A model generated the notes under the pieces. The model did not search any database. It was not told where the DNA came from and saw only the letters and a program-made list of their open reading frames with translations. A stretch of 64,000 bases of DNA from assembly GCF_016405905.1 (NCBI RefSeq), contig NZ_JAEFCB010000010.1:124001-188000 (forward strand). The letters are read 5' to 3'. Shown here piece by piece: positions 52,789 through 61,811 of this stretch. Within the stretch, counting starts at the first letter, position 1; every line of letters begins with the position of its first letter. Source of the DNA: Variovorax sp. IB41. GTDB taxonomy: Bacteria; Pseudomonadota; Gammaproteobacteria; Burkholderiales; Burkholderiaceae_C. The translations under genes and the position numbers were made by a program.

Positions 52789-55700
52789 TTCACGCGCACA
52801 CCGAGGGAGCCGTTGATCGCGCTCTTGACCTTCGCATCGCCGCCCGACGACCAGAGCTTGCCGACCTCTCCGTAGAGGCTGGTCGTGGGGCCGAGCGCCA
52901 GCGTGAAGCCGCCCGCGAGTTCGGTGCTCGTGCCGCCGGTGGGCGCCGCGATGTCGGTGGTGGTCGCGCCGTTCACGAAGCGCGCGATGTCGGTGCCGCT
53001 CGATGTCTTGTAGACGTTGAAGCGGCCATACGGCTGCAGCGCGCCCATGACGGTGTCGATCTCGCCCTTCACGCGCACGCCGGCGCGCGCGATCCAGCCG
53101 CTGTCGGCCTGCGGTTGCACCACGGCGCCCAGGATCACCGAGTTGCCCAGGTCCAGGTGCTGGTGAATCAGCTGCAGCTGCGGCTCGATGCGCCAGCCGC
53201 TGCCGCCCAACGGAAAGGACTGGCCCACCTCGATGGAGCCCAGCAGGCTGTTGCCCTTGCCTTCGGCACCGGTGCCGATGTTCGTCTGCACGGTGTAGCG
53301 GTGGCGGCCCGACTGCACGACGGCATCGGCATAGAAACCGCTGTCGCCGGTGAAGGTGCCGTACACGCCGACGTATTCGTTGCGCAAGTCGTTGCGGCCC
53401 GTGCGCAGGTTGCTCACGCCGCTGGCGAAGCCGTTGACCGTGGCGTCGCCGTCGAGCTGGCCGACGTACAGGCCCGCGCGCCAGTTCGGCGTGGCCAGCA
53501 AATCGGTGCCGGCCTGGAAGCCCGTGAGGCGCCCCTTGCTGGTCGGCGACACGGTACCGCTTTGCTGGATGTCGATGTCGGTGGAGAGCACGCGCGCCCA
53601 GGCGCGGCGGGCGGTTCCCTCGGAGGCCGCGGCCGATCCCTTCACGTCGTCGTCGCCGATGCGTTGGTGCAGGCTGCCGAGCATCGAGACGGATGCCTGG
53701 CGCAGCTGCGCGGGCAGCGCGGCGAACAGCGGCACTTCGGTGCGATAGGTCGGGATGACGATGGGCGCAGGCGCCGGTGCGGCACCGCCCGGCGCATTAC
53801 CGGGTGCGCCGGGCGTGCCGGGGTCCGCGGGCGGCGTGCCCGGATCGACCGGCGGCGCGACCACGACGGCCGAGCGCAGGTACCAGTTCTCGCCCGCGCC
53901 GCCGGCATCGGCCGCATGCAGGCGGTATTCGAAAGCGCCCGCGTCCACATGGCCGCCTGCGAGGCTGAAGGCGTCCTTGGTGGTCTGCGCGGTGGTGGTC
54001 GCGCCGTTGATCGCGCTCACCACTTCGATGCCGTTGCCCGTGGTCAATGCGCCGAGGCCGCCGAGGTTGGCGATGCGCACCTGCGTGTTGCCGCTGGCGA
54101 TGGCGCCTGCGCCGTCGAGCACCAATCGGTCGGTGGGGCTCGCGCTGTTGCCCAGCGCGGTGCCCAGGCGCAGCGTGCCGCCGTTGCCGACCCACGCGCC
54201 TTTCACGGTGAGCGTGGTGCCCGGTGCGCCGCCCACGAGCGACACGGTGCCCGCGTTGTCCACCGAGGCGAGCGTGTGGCCGAAGCCGGCCAGGTCGAGC
54301 GTGCCGGCCGCGGCCACGGTGTAGGCCGAGGCGGCGCTCAGCGTGCCGGCCGCGCCCGCGCGCAAGGTGCCGGCGGCCACGCGCGTGGTGCCCGCATAGG
54401 TGTTGGCGCCGCTGAGCACCGTGGTGCCGGGGCCGCTCTGGCTCACCACGGCGGCGGCGGAGCCGCCGAGGATCGGCACGGCGAAGTGGTAGTTGCCGTC
54501 GGTGTGGTTGAAGTCGATGGTGGCCGCGCCGGTACTGAGCGTGACCGATGACGCTTCGAGCACGCCCGGCGCCTGGGCCGCCTGGCCCAGTGCGCCGCCG
54601 ATGCTCAGGGTGCCGCGGGCCGCGGCCGCGCTGGCGATCTTCACGGTACCGACGCCCGCGCGCGCGGAAGCCGTGCCGCCGTTGGCCAGCTGGAGCGAGG
54701 CGTCGCCGGCCCGCGCGATCTCGAAATCGACGCCTGCGCTGGAGGAGCTGGACACCAGTTGCGAGCCAACGCCCGAGATGACGGTCGAGGCCGTTTGGCC
54801 TGCGGTGGTGCCGATGCGCGTGTACGCGGTGGCCACCACGCCGCCATCGAGAATTGCAAGGGAGCCGTCGTGCAGGTTCGCTGTGCCGGTATCGAGCCGT
54901 GAGCCGGGGCCGGTCACCGTCACCGCACCGGTGCCTCCCGCCGAAATCGTGCCAATGCCGCCGATGGCGAACGAGCCGCTGTCGATCTTGCCTCCGGCCG
55001 TGACGTCGATGAAACCCGTTCCGCGGAATATCGACAGTCCGTTGATCGAGACCAGGGAGCCCGCACCGTCGACCCTCAGTCGTCCCGTCGTGCCCGCTGT
55101 ATCGCCGAGCATGAGCGCGTTGCTCGTGCGGAACTGGCCGCCGCTCTCCACGGTCAGCGAACTGCCGGCCACGGAGCCCACCCTGGATGCGCCGTCGCGC
55201 GCGTCCATCAACGAGCCCGCGCCGGTGATGGTGACGCTCGCGTTGTTGCCGCTCACCTCCAGCCCTGTGTTACCGACGGCATTGCCGAAGGTGATCTGTC
55301 CGCCGCCCTGCACGCGCACCGCGCCGGCCCCGATCACCATGCGGTTGGTGTAGCTGCTGCCCGTGCCCGTCAAGACCAGCGTGCCCGCGCCGTTCTTGTT
55401 GAACTGGCCCGTGCCCGTGATGCGGCCGTCGACGGTCACCGTCGCGCCGGCCGCCGCATCGATGCTGCCGTTGCCGGCCGTGGCCAGCACGAAGGCGCCG
55501 GGGCTGATCGTCAGCGCCTTGGTGGCGGAGGGCACCGCGCCGGGCGCGGCGATGGTGATGTTGCTGGTGAGGGTGATGGTGGACGACGGATCGCCGTCCG
55601 CATTCGCGGACGCGATGGCGGTGGCCAGCTCTGCTTCGTTCGATGCGGTGTAGGCGGCGGCCAGCGCCGATGGCGCGATGGCCAGGGCCAGCACCGCCGC

Positions 55701-55838
55701 CGCGGCGTGCGGCGCGAGGCGAATGGCCGCATGCCGCGTGGCGCGGGCCGAGCTCTTCACGCGCCCCGACGCCAGCTCCGATGCGGCGACCCATGCGCCC
55801 AGCGTTTCGTTCCACACCGACCTGTATGTCCTGTTCAA
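52782..55838 (-). CDS. Type V autotransporter with ESPR signal
   Basis: An outer-membrane autotransporter of 1018 residues. TTG 55838 is chosen because AGGAG lies seven bases upstream and translation then begins directly with the extended signal peptide region: NRTYRSVWNETLGAWVAASE, then the hydrophobic core AAAAVLALAIAPSALAA. The passenger is a long beta-helix rich in Gly, Ala, Thr and Ser, with autotransporter-associated strands (GTLVLTGTGSSYTNRMVIGA and TTVLSGANTYAGTTRVAAGT). A Pro/Gly linker (PVDPGTPPADPGTPG) leads to the C-terminal 12-strand barrel, which ends in aromatic VRVKW. It probably acts as an adhesin. Confidence 0.9.
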   Translation of the reverse strand: MNRTYRSVWNETLGAWVAASELASGRVKSSARATRHAAIRLAPHAAAAVLALAIAPSALAAAYTASNEAELATAIASANADGDPSSTITLTSNITIAAPGAVPSATKALTISPGAFVLATAGNGSIDAAAGATVTVDGRITGTGQFNKNGAGTLVLTGTGSSYTNRMVIGAGAVRVQGGGQITFGNAVGNTGLEVSGNNASVTITGAGSLMDARDGASRVGSVAGSSLTVESGGQFRTSNALMLGDTAGTTGRLRVDGAGSLVSINGLSIFRGTGFIDVTAGGKIDSGSFAIGGIGTISAGGTGAVTVTGPGSRLDTGTANLHDGSLAILDGGVVATAYTRIGTTAGQTASTVISGVGSQLVSSSSSAGVDFEIARAGDASLQLANGGTASARAGVGTVKIASAAAARGTLSIGGALGQAAQAPGVLEASSVTLSTGAATIDFNHTDGNYHFAVPILGGSAAAVVSQSGPGTTVLSGANTYAGTTRVAAGTLRAGAAGTLSAASAYTVAAAGTLDLAGFGHTLASVDNAGTVSLVGGAPGTTLTVKGAWVGNGGTLRLGTALGNSASPTDRLVLDGAGAIASGNTQVRIANLGGLGALTTGNGIEVVSAINGATTTAQTTKDAFSLAGGHVDAGAFEYRLHAADAGGAGENWYLRSAVVVAPPVDPGTPPADPGTPGAPGNAPGGAAPAPAPIVIPTYRTEVPLFAALPAQLRQASVSMLGSLHQRIGDDDVKGSAAASEGTARRAWARVLSTDIDIQQSGTVSPTSKGRLTGFQAGTDLLATPNWRAGLYVGQLDGDATVNGFASGVSNLRTGRNDLRNEYVGVYGTFTGDSGFYADAVVQSGRHRYTVQTNIGTGAEGKGNSLLGSIEVGQSFPLGGSGWRIEPQLQLIHQHLDLGNSVILGAVVQPQADSGWIARAGVRVKGEIDTVMGALQPYGRFNVYKTSSGTDIARFVNGATTTDIAAPTGGTSTELAGGFTLALGPTTSLYGEVGKLWSSGGDAKVKSAINGSLGVRVKW

Positions 55839-56014
55839 GCTCTCGCTCCTCGTTGTTTTGTGAAGGCGCACCAAGAAACAATATTTAACGTTTGGCGCGG
55901 GAGCGACTGTCAGGGATCAGGGGGGTGGGGTCAACGCTCGTTCCTTTCACTAAGTTGCAGAGAATTGCAGTGGCGCGCGCGCCGTGCGTGCTCGCCTTTT
56001 CGCCTGCGCGCGCG

Positions 56015-56731
56015 CTACGCGGCGAACTGGTAGCCCGCGCCGCGCACCACATGCAGCGGCAGGCGCATGCCGGCCTGCTCGCTCTTGCGGCGCAGGCGGC
56101 TGGCGATCACGTCGAGCCGCTTGGGGTCCAGGGCGCCGGCTTCGCCTTCCAGGCCCGCGAGCAGGTCGTTGCGGCTCACCACGCCGCCGTGCGAGCGCAT
56201 CAGCAGGGCGAGAAAACCGCGCTCGTTGCTGGTGAGCTTGAGCGTCTTGCCCTCGGGGTCGCAAAGCATCCAGTCGCCTTCGGTCAGCCGCCATCCGGCG
56301 CCAGAGGGCAGGGAGGGCGCCGATGCATTGGCCGGCTGCCTCCCTGAGCGCACGCGGCTGCCGAGCATGCGGATCGTTGCGCTCAGTTCATCGACATGCA
56401 CGGGCTTGACCATGTACACGTCGGCGCCCTGGCGCAGTGCCGCGATGCGGTCTTCGACAGCGCCGCGGGCCGACGCCATCACGATGCCGATCGAGCCCGA
56501 GGCGCGCAGTTGCGATGCGAGCGAGAGGCCGTCTTCGCCATCGAGCCCGATGTCGAGCACCACGACCTCGCAGGGCGCGAGCGCGTGGGCCTTGTAGAAC
56601 GCGGGCGCATCGGCCAGTCCCAGCACCTCGAAGCCGGCGCTGCCCAGCAGCAGGGCCATGTCTTCGCGCAGGTCGTCGTCGTCTTCCACGAGGTAGACGC
56701 GGAGGGGCGTCGATGCGTCGATCATCCTCAT
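56015..56731 (-). CDS. OmpR-family response regulator
   Basis: A 238-residue regulator. The receiver has VYLVEDDDDLREDMALLL, VVVLDIGLDGEDGLS with the phosphorylated aspartate, and VYMVKPVHVDELSA. The winged-helix output has LKLTSNERGFLALLMRSHGG and RLDVIASRLRRKSEQAGMRL, ending VVRGAGYQFAA, the usual OmpR wing. AAGG precedes ATG 56731. The partner kinase stops 18 bp upstream. Confidence 0.92.
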   Translation of the reverse strand: MRMIDASTPLRVYLVEDDDDLREDMALLLGSAGFEVLGLADAPAFYKAHALAPCEVVVLDIGLDGEDGLSLASQLRASGSIGIVMASARGAVEDRIAALRQGADVYMVKPVHVDELSATIRMLGSRVRSGRQPANASAPSLPSGAGWRLTEGDWMLCDPEGKTLKLTSNERGFLALLMRSHGGVVSRNDLLAGLEGEAGALDPKRLDVIASRLRRKSEQAGMRLPLHVVRGAGYQFAA

Positions 56732-56749
56732 GCGCTGCGCCTTGCGGCG

Positions 56750-58849
56750 TCAGGATGCAACCGGTGCGCTCGATGCACCCGATGCAACGGGCATCCCGAA
56801 GCGAAAGAGCGAGCCCTCGATGCCCGAGCGCACGAGCGTGAGCGAGCCGCCGTGCGCATGCGCGATCTCGGCGCCGAGAAAGAGCCCGAGCCCGGTGCCG
56901 CTCGCGATGCGGGAGCCCGCGCCGCGAAAGAAGCGCTCGAAGATCCGGCCTTGCTCGCCGGCGGGAATGCCGCCGCCGCGGTCTTCCACGTCGATGCGCG
57001 CGGCGCCCTCGTGGTCGGTGAGCCGGATGTCCACGGGGCTATCGGGCGGGGAGTACTTGATGGCATTTTGTACAAGGTTGTGAAGTGCGATTTCCAGCAG
57101 TGCGGGGTCCGCATGCACCCAGCTGCCGGCGGCGGGCAGCTGGATGCGGATGCGCGCCTGGTCCAGCGGCGCGAAGGGCGAGGCCAGCGCCTCGACGATG
57201 GCCTTGAGATCGACCGTCTCGGTCCTGGGCAGCATGCGGTCGGCATGCAGGCGGTCTTCGGCCAGGCAGTTGACCACCAGCAGCGTGAGGCGCTGCACGG
57301 CGCGCCGGATCTTGACGATGCGCGGCTCCACCGCAACGCCCGGCAGCGCGATCGACTGCGCCGCCGCATCGATCACCGCGAGCGGCGTGCGGAATTCGTG
57401 CGACACCAGCGAGACGAACTGGCGCTGCTGCTGCATGGCGCTGCGCTCGGAGCTGAGCGCGGCCTCCAGGCCTGCCTCCGCGCGGCGGCGGCGGTCGATC
57501 TCTTCGGCCAGGAGCGCGTTGCTGCGCGCGAGCTCGGAGGTGCGCTGCAGCACCTTCTCTTCGAGCACGCGCTCCGCGCGCTGCGCCTCGTCCAGCTCGC
57601 GGCGCCGGGCGCTGCGCACATGCAGCTCCGCGCGCCGGGTGCGGTCGGCAACGATGATGGCCAGGAGCAGCATGTAGGTCAGGCGCACGACGATCCACGT
57701 CGGCCCGAGGCCTTCGTCGGGCCCCGCGTCCAGCACGCCGAGCCAGCGCAGCCGACCGACCAGGCTCGCCACCGCGAGCAGCAGCATCAACGCCGCGGGC
57801 CAGGTGAACTGCCACTGGCGCTTGACGAACAGCAGCCAGCCGGCCGCGGCGATGGTGCCCGCGAGCGCCGAGAGCTCCAGCACCGCGGTGAGGTACTCGA
57901 TCGCTTCGTGATGGCCCGCCAGCGAAATGACGCCCGTCACCACGTTCAACGCGACGAACACGCCCACCATTCGCGCCGCCATGGGAAGGTAGCGCCTGAA
58001 CTCGAACATGCGCGAGACGAAGAGCGCGGTGGTCGCCTGGAACAGCGACTGCATCGCGCCCCGAAGCGCCAGGTCGCCCACGCGCTCGGGCTCCCACATC
58101 GAGGGCGCGATCTGCCAGGCGTGCAGCAGCACGGCCGAGAGCATGACGAGCGCGAAGTACAGAAAGAGCCGGTCGCGCAGCCACCGCCAGAAGATCAGGT
58201 TGAGCACCAGCAGCGCGAAGGTGGCGCCGGCGCTGATGTTCAGGTACGTGCTCAGTTGCCGCTGCTGGCGCTCCAGCCCGCCGTCCTGCAGCAGCGAGAA
58301 GCCGTCGACGCCGAACGTGTCTTCCAGGCGCATGTAGTAGGTCGCGGGTTGCTGGGCGAGCTGCACGGGAAAGAACAGGTCCGAGCTGACGAAGCGCCAG
58401 TTCAGCGGGAGCTCGCGGGGCAGCAGCGCGTTGGTTTCGTTCGTCTTGTTCGCACCGGCCGCGTACAGCGCCACCGCGCCGGGCCGCACGGCCCTCGCGC
58501 GCAGCCACCAGTGGGCCGGTGCCTGCGCACTGCGCTGCAGCGTGAATCGGACCCAGCACACGGTGCCGTCGTTGCACTTGAGGTTCGGCGTCGCAGGCTC
58601 GATGAACTCGGCGTCCCGATGGCCCGACAGCACCTCGCTGGTGGCCAGTGAATTCGCGGGTGTGCGAAGCACCGCGATCGCCTGCCCGAAGCCGAAGGGC
58701 TGCGCCACGCCATCGGCCTCGGTCGCGTCGACCGATTCGAGCGCATCACCCGATTGGGCCGATGCGGTGCAGGACAGGCAGAAAAGAAATGCGGCCAGCA
58801 GGCAGAGGAGAAACCGGTGCGCAAGGCGAGGAGGTGCGAGGTTCGGGAT
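56750..58849 (-). CDS. 7TM-DISM sensor histidine kinase, start codon uncertain
   Basis: A periplasmic sensing domain (DISMED2-like) precedes seven membrane helices (about residues 180-390 of the ATG/GTG form), a coiled coil, HisKA with FVSLVSHEFRTPLAVI and a HATPase domain (HNLVQNAIKYSPP, GTGLGLFLGAEIAHAHGG). The first standard start is GTG 58708. It would omit an in-frame signal peptide, HRFLLCLLAAFLFCLSCTASA, lying just upstream. No ATG, GTG or TTG occurs before that peptide until a stop codon. GGAG followed by ATC at 58849 stands where ATG would be expected. I give the longer limit as the likely functional form. The conservative gene is 56750-58708. Confidence 0.75.
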   Translation of the reverse strand: MPNLAPPRLAHRFLLCLLAAFLFCLSCTASAQSGDALESVDATEADGVAQPFGFGQAIAVLRTPANSLATSEVLSGHRDAEFIEPATPNLKCNDGTVCWVRFTLQRSAQAPAHWWLRARAVRPGAVALYAAGANKTNETNALLPRELPLNWRFVSSDLFFPVQLAQQPATYYMRLEDTFGVDGFSLLQDGGLERQQRQLSTYLNISAGATFALLVLNLIFWRWLRDRLFLYFALVMLSAVLLHAWQIAPSMWEPERVGDLALRGAMQSLFQATTALFVSRMFEFRRYLPMAARMVGVFVALNVVTGVISLAGHHEAIEYLTAVLELSALAGTIAAAGWLLFVKRQWQFTWPAALMLLLAVASLVGRLRWLGVLDAGPDEGLGPTWIVVRLTYMLLLAIIVADRTRRAELHVRSARRRELDEAQRAERVLEEKVLQRTSELARSNALLAEEIDRRRRAEAGLEAALSSERSAMQQQRQFVSLVSHEFRTPLAVIDAAAQSIALPGVAVEPRIVKIRRAVQRLTLLVVNCLAEDRLHADRMLPRTETVDLKAIVEALASPFAPLDQARIRIQLPAAGSWVHADPALLEIALHNLVQNAIKYSPPDSPVDIRLTDHEGAARIDVEDRGGGIPAGEQGRIFERFFRGAGSRIASGTGLGLFLGAEIAHAHGGSLTLVRSGIEGSLFRFGMPVASGASSAPVAS

Positions 58850-58965
58850 GGAGGCGTCTCCGTTCGGGGCTGAGGGGCCGCCGGATTCTCACACTCAACG
58901 CCGGATGCTGCAGGCCACGCCGCGTCGCGGGGACATCGCGGGACGCCCCGGGGGGGGCGCCTCGG

Positions 58966-60000
58966 TCAGACCTTCGCCCGGCGCTCGCTCGCCAACTGGA
59001 AGATGCAGTCGCCGCGCTTGACCATCGCGATCGCGCGCTTGCAGATCACTTCGCCATCGCCCGGGAAGTACACCGTCTCGGGTTCGCGCTTCGGGTGCGC
59101 CGGAAAGTGCACCAGCGCGGCGGGATCGCCCTTGCGCACCACCGCGCCCAGGCCCACCAGCGGCTCGTGCACGCCGTCGTCCATCGCGTACACGTAGTGC
59201 AGCTTGCGGTCGATCTGCATGAGGCGCGCGGTCGCCGGCGGCGCGGCCGGTACCAGCGCGCCGTGCAGCAGGCCGATGTAGCCCAGCAGGTGCAAAAGGC
59301 CGTGGCGGCCCTGCTCGACGAGCGCCGCATCCACGCCGCCGCCGCCGCCCAGCTCGGTGAGAAAGCAGATGGCGCCTTGCCGCCGCGCGGCCGCCGTCAC
59401 GTTCACCGGGTTGGGCTGATAGAGAAAGGCGCGCGGCAGGCCGAAGGCTTTCAAAAGGCCCGTGACGCGCGCTTCCTCTTCGGCATCGCGCGGCTCCAGG
59501 CCCATCATGTTGGCGCCGTCGTACACGAGCGAGGTGCCGCCCGAGTGCAGGTCGATCATGTACTGCGCACGCGCGAGCAGCGTGTGCTCGATGTAGTGCG
59601 CGATCACCTGCGAGGGCGTGCCCTGCGGGTTGCCGGGGTACAGGCGGTTGAGGTTGCCGTCGTCCAGCGGCGAGGTGCGAAGGCCCGCCTCGGCCGCGGG
59701 CGCGTTGGCCATCGGCATGAGGATGAGCTGGCCTTTCACCATCGCGGGGTCGATCTCGCGGATGAGGCGCGAGACGATGATCTGCCCCTCGTACTCGTCG
59801 CCGTGCGTGCCCGCGGACACCAGCACCACGGGGCCTTCGCCGTTGCGGATCGACGCGATGGGAATCGGCAGCCACCCGTAGGCCGAGCGGTGCACGGAGT
59901 GCGGCAGGCGCAGGAACCCGATGTGCTTGCCGTCGGCGCCCAGGTCGATGTCGCACTGGATGGGGTTGGCCGCTGTTGTCGTTGTCGTTGCCGCGCTCAT
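58966..60000 (-). CDS. AstE/aspartoacylase-like deacylase, long form
   Basis: A 344-residue M14-type zinc hydrolase. VLVSAGTHGDEYEGQIIVSR gives the first zinc ligands, ILMPMANAPAAEAGLRTSP and DDGNLNRLYPG follow, and YMIDLHSGGTSLVY supplies the next histidine. A C-terminal beta domain (GDGEVICKRAIAMVKRGDCI) is typical of the ectoine-utilisation-like and succinylglutamate desuccinylase relatives. ATG 60000 overlaps the stop of the upstream binding-protein gene by ATGA. It is co-transcribed with two amino-acid-binding proteins and probably frees an acylated amino acid taken up through them. Confidence 0.85.
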   Translation of the reverse strand: MSAATTTTTAANPIQCDIDLGADGKHIGFLRLPHSVHRSAYGWLPIPIASIRNGEGPVVLVSAGTHGDEYEGQIIVSRLIREIDPAMVKGQLILMPMANAPAAEAGLRTSPLDDGNLNRLYPGNPQGTPSQVIAHYIEHTLLARAQYMIDLHSGGTSLVYDGANMMGLEPRDAEEEARVTGLLKAFGLPRAFLYQPNPVNVTAAARRQGAICFLTELGGGGGVDAALVEQGRHGLLHLLGYIGLLHGALVPAAPPATARLMQIDRKLHYVYAMDDGVHEPLVGLGAVVRKGDPAALVHFPAHPKREPETVYFPGDGEVICKRAIAMVKRGDCIFQLASERRAKV

Positions 60001-60845
60001 TTCCAGGCCGAGCCCTTCTTCATGTTGCCCACCATGTCGTAGCCGGGCGCGACGTACTGGTCGGCGAGCTTCTGCAGCGTGCCGTCCGCGATCATGTCGC
60101 CGATGGCCTTGTCCATGGCCGCGAGCAGCGCGGGCGAGTTCTTGGGCACCACGGCCGCGCCGAGCGAATACACCACGGGTTCGCCGACCGACTTGATGGG
60201 CAGCTTGTTGACGGTCTTCATCTTGTAGCCGTTGAAGTACGAGTCCACGATGCTGTCGATGCGCCCGTTCACCAGGTCGTTGAAGACGAAGCCGCCGCCG
60301 TCGTAGGCCTTGATCTCCGACGACGGCAGGTTGTTGCGCGCCCACATCTCGTTGGTGGTGCCCGCGCTCACGCCCACGGTCTTGCCCTTGAGGGTGGCCG
60401 CGTCCTGGATGTCGGTGTTGCGCTCGTGCACCCAGAGGCGAAAGTCCTGCACGGTGTAGGGCACGGTGAAGTCGACCACCTTGGCGCGCTCGTTGGTGCG
60501 CGCGAGGCTGTTGACGACCACGTCGTACTTCTTCGCGTTCACGCCGTCGATGAAGTGCTTGAACTTGTCCGCGACGAACTCCACCTTCGCAACGCCCAGG
60601 CGGCGGAAGATCTCGCGCGCCACGGCCACGTCGTAGCCGGTGGGCAGGTTGTCCGCGCCGAGGTAGCTCCAGGGCGGGCTCTCCTGCGTGTTGGCGACCT
60701 TGACGACGCCGGCTTTCTGCAGGCGCGAGAGCGAGTCGTCCGCTTGCGCGGTGGCGAGCGATGCGGCGCAGAGGCCGGCGGCGGCGAGCGCGATCGCGCC
60801 TGCCGTGCGAAAGAGAAGGCGGCGCTTCATGGCTTGGCGCTTCAT
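59997..60845 (-). CDS. Periplasmic amino-acid-binding protein, copy B
   Basis: A 282-residue family 3 solute-binding protein. The signal peptide (RTAGAIALAAAGLCAASLATA) is followed by SRLQKAGVVKVANTQESPPW, LPTGYDVAVAREIFRRLG and FTVPYTVQDFRLWV. It is clearly related to the next gene (ANTQxSPPW, KLPIKxVG), so the two arose by tandem duplication. ATG 60845 overlaps the stop of copy A by ATGA. It lies between copy A and the deacylase. Confidence 0.88.
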   Translation of the reverse strand: MKRQAMKRRLLFRTAGAIALAAAGLCAASLATAQADDSLSRLQKAGVVKVANTQESPPWSYLGADNLPTGYDVAVAREIFRRLGVAKVEFVADKFKHFIDGVNAKKYDVVVNSLARTNERAKVVDFTVPYTVQDFRLWVHERNTDIQDAATLKGKTVGVSAGTTNEMWARNNLPSSEIKAYDGGGFVFNDLVNGRIDSIVDSYFNGYKMKTVNKLPIKSVGEPVVYSLGAAVVPKNSPALLAAMDKAIGDMIADGTLQKLADQYVAPGYDMVGNMKKGSAWK

Positions 60846-61693
60846 TGTTTTTCCGCCTGCTTCTCGGCCTTGGCGATCTCCACCGTCATCTGGTAGCTCA
60901 CGCCGAGCCAGCGCGTGGAGAGGCGGTCGATGGTGCCGTCCGCGCGCATGTCCCGCACGGCCTTGCTCACGGCCTCGCGCAGCGCGGGCTGGTTCTTGGC
61001 CATGGCCGCGGCCGACAGCTGGTAGGTGAGGATGGGGCCGACTTCCTTGATCGGCAGCTTGTTCACCGTCGCGTACTTCATGCCGCCGAAGTGCGAGCTG
61101 ATGACCGCATCGATGCGGCCGATGGCGATGTCGTTGAACACGAGGCCGCCGTTGTCGTAGGTGACGATCTCCGAATCGGCGAGGTTCGCGCGCGACCACG
61201 ATTCGTTGCTCGTGCCCGCGGTCACGCCGATGCGCTTGCCCTTGAGGTCGGGGCGGTCCTTGATGTCGTTGTTGGCGGTGCGAACGAAGATGCGAAAGTC
61301 CTCCAGCCCGTAGGCCGCGCTGAAGTCCACCTGCTTCTCGCGCTCCACGGTCGGCGTGAGGTCGTTCATCACGAGGTCGTACTTGCCGGCCTTCAGCCCC
61401 TCGACGAAGTTCTTGAAGAGGTCGGCCACGAACTCCACCTTCGCCACGCCGATGCGCCGGGCCACTTCCTTGGCCACTTCGACGTCGTAGCCGGCGGGCT
61501 GGTTCTTGTCGTCCAGCATGCTCCAGGGCGGGCTGGCCTGTGTGTTGGCGATGCGGATCACGCCGCTGCTGCGCGCGGCGGCCAAGAGGTCGCGCGGCTG
61601 CTGGGCCCAGGTGGCGGAGCCGAGGAGTGCGAGCGATGCGCACGCGCCCATCAGGCTGCACAGCAGTGTTCGGCGAAGAGGGGTTCGGTTCAT
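60842..61693 (-). CDS. Periplasmic amino-acid-binding protein, copy A
   Basis: A 283-residue family 3 solute-binding protein and first gene of the three-gene operon. The signal peptide (TLLCSLMGACASLALLGSA) is followed by RSSGVIRIANTQASPPWSML, QPAGYDVEVAKEVARRIG and DLKGKRIGVTAGTSNESWSR. It is a paralogue of copy B. ATG 61693 is the first that leaves a normal signal peptide. A LysR-type box lies about 85 bp upstream (61778-61792). No permease or ATPase gene is adjacent, so transport depends on partners elsewhere. Confidence 0.88.
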   Translation of the reverse strand: MNRTPLRRTLLCSLMGACASLALLGSATWAQQPRDLLAAARSSGVIRIANTQASPPWSMLDDKNQPAGYDVEVAKEVARRIGVAKVEFVADLFKNFVEGLKAGKYDLVMNDLTPTVEREKQVDFSAAYGLEDFRIFVRTANNDIKDRPDLKGKRIGVTAGTSNESWSRANLADSEIVTYDNGGLVFNDIAIGRIDAVISSHFGGMKYATVNKLPIKEVGPILTYQLSAAAMAKNQPALREAVSKAVRDMRADGTIDRLSTRWLGVSYQMTVEIAKAEKQAEKQ

Positions 61694-61777
61694 GGCGCTG
61701 TCCTGCAAGAAGGTGTGAATGAGCGCGATCTTGTCGGCGTCATCCGCCCGCCACAATCGTGCGCCGGTAGTTGCTCA

Positions 61778-61792
61778 ATAACCTGAGCTTAT
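61778..61792. promoter_or_regulatory. LysR-type T-N11-A box upstream of the binding-protein operon
   Basis: ATAACCTGAGCTTAT, an ATAA-N7-TTAT palindrome with T-N11-A. It differs at only two central bases from the box at 62768. It lies upstream of the binding-protein operon. Confidence 0.65.
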
Positions 61793-61811
61793 GCACCAAT
61801 CGGGGAAACCA

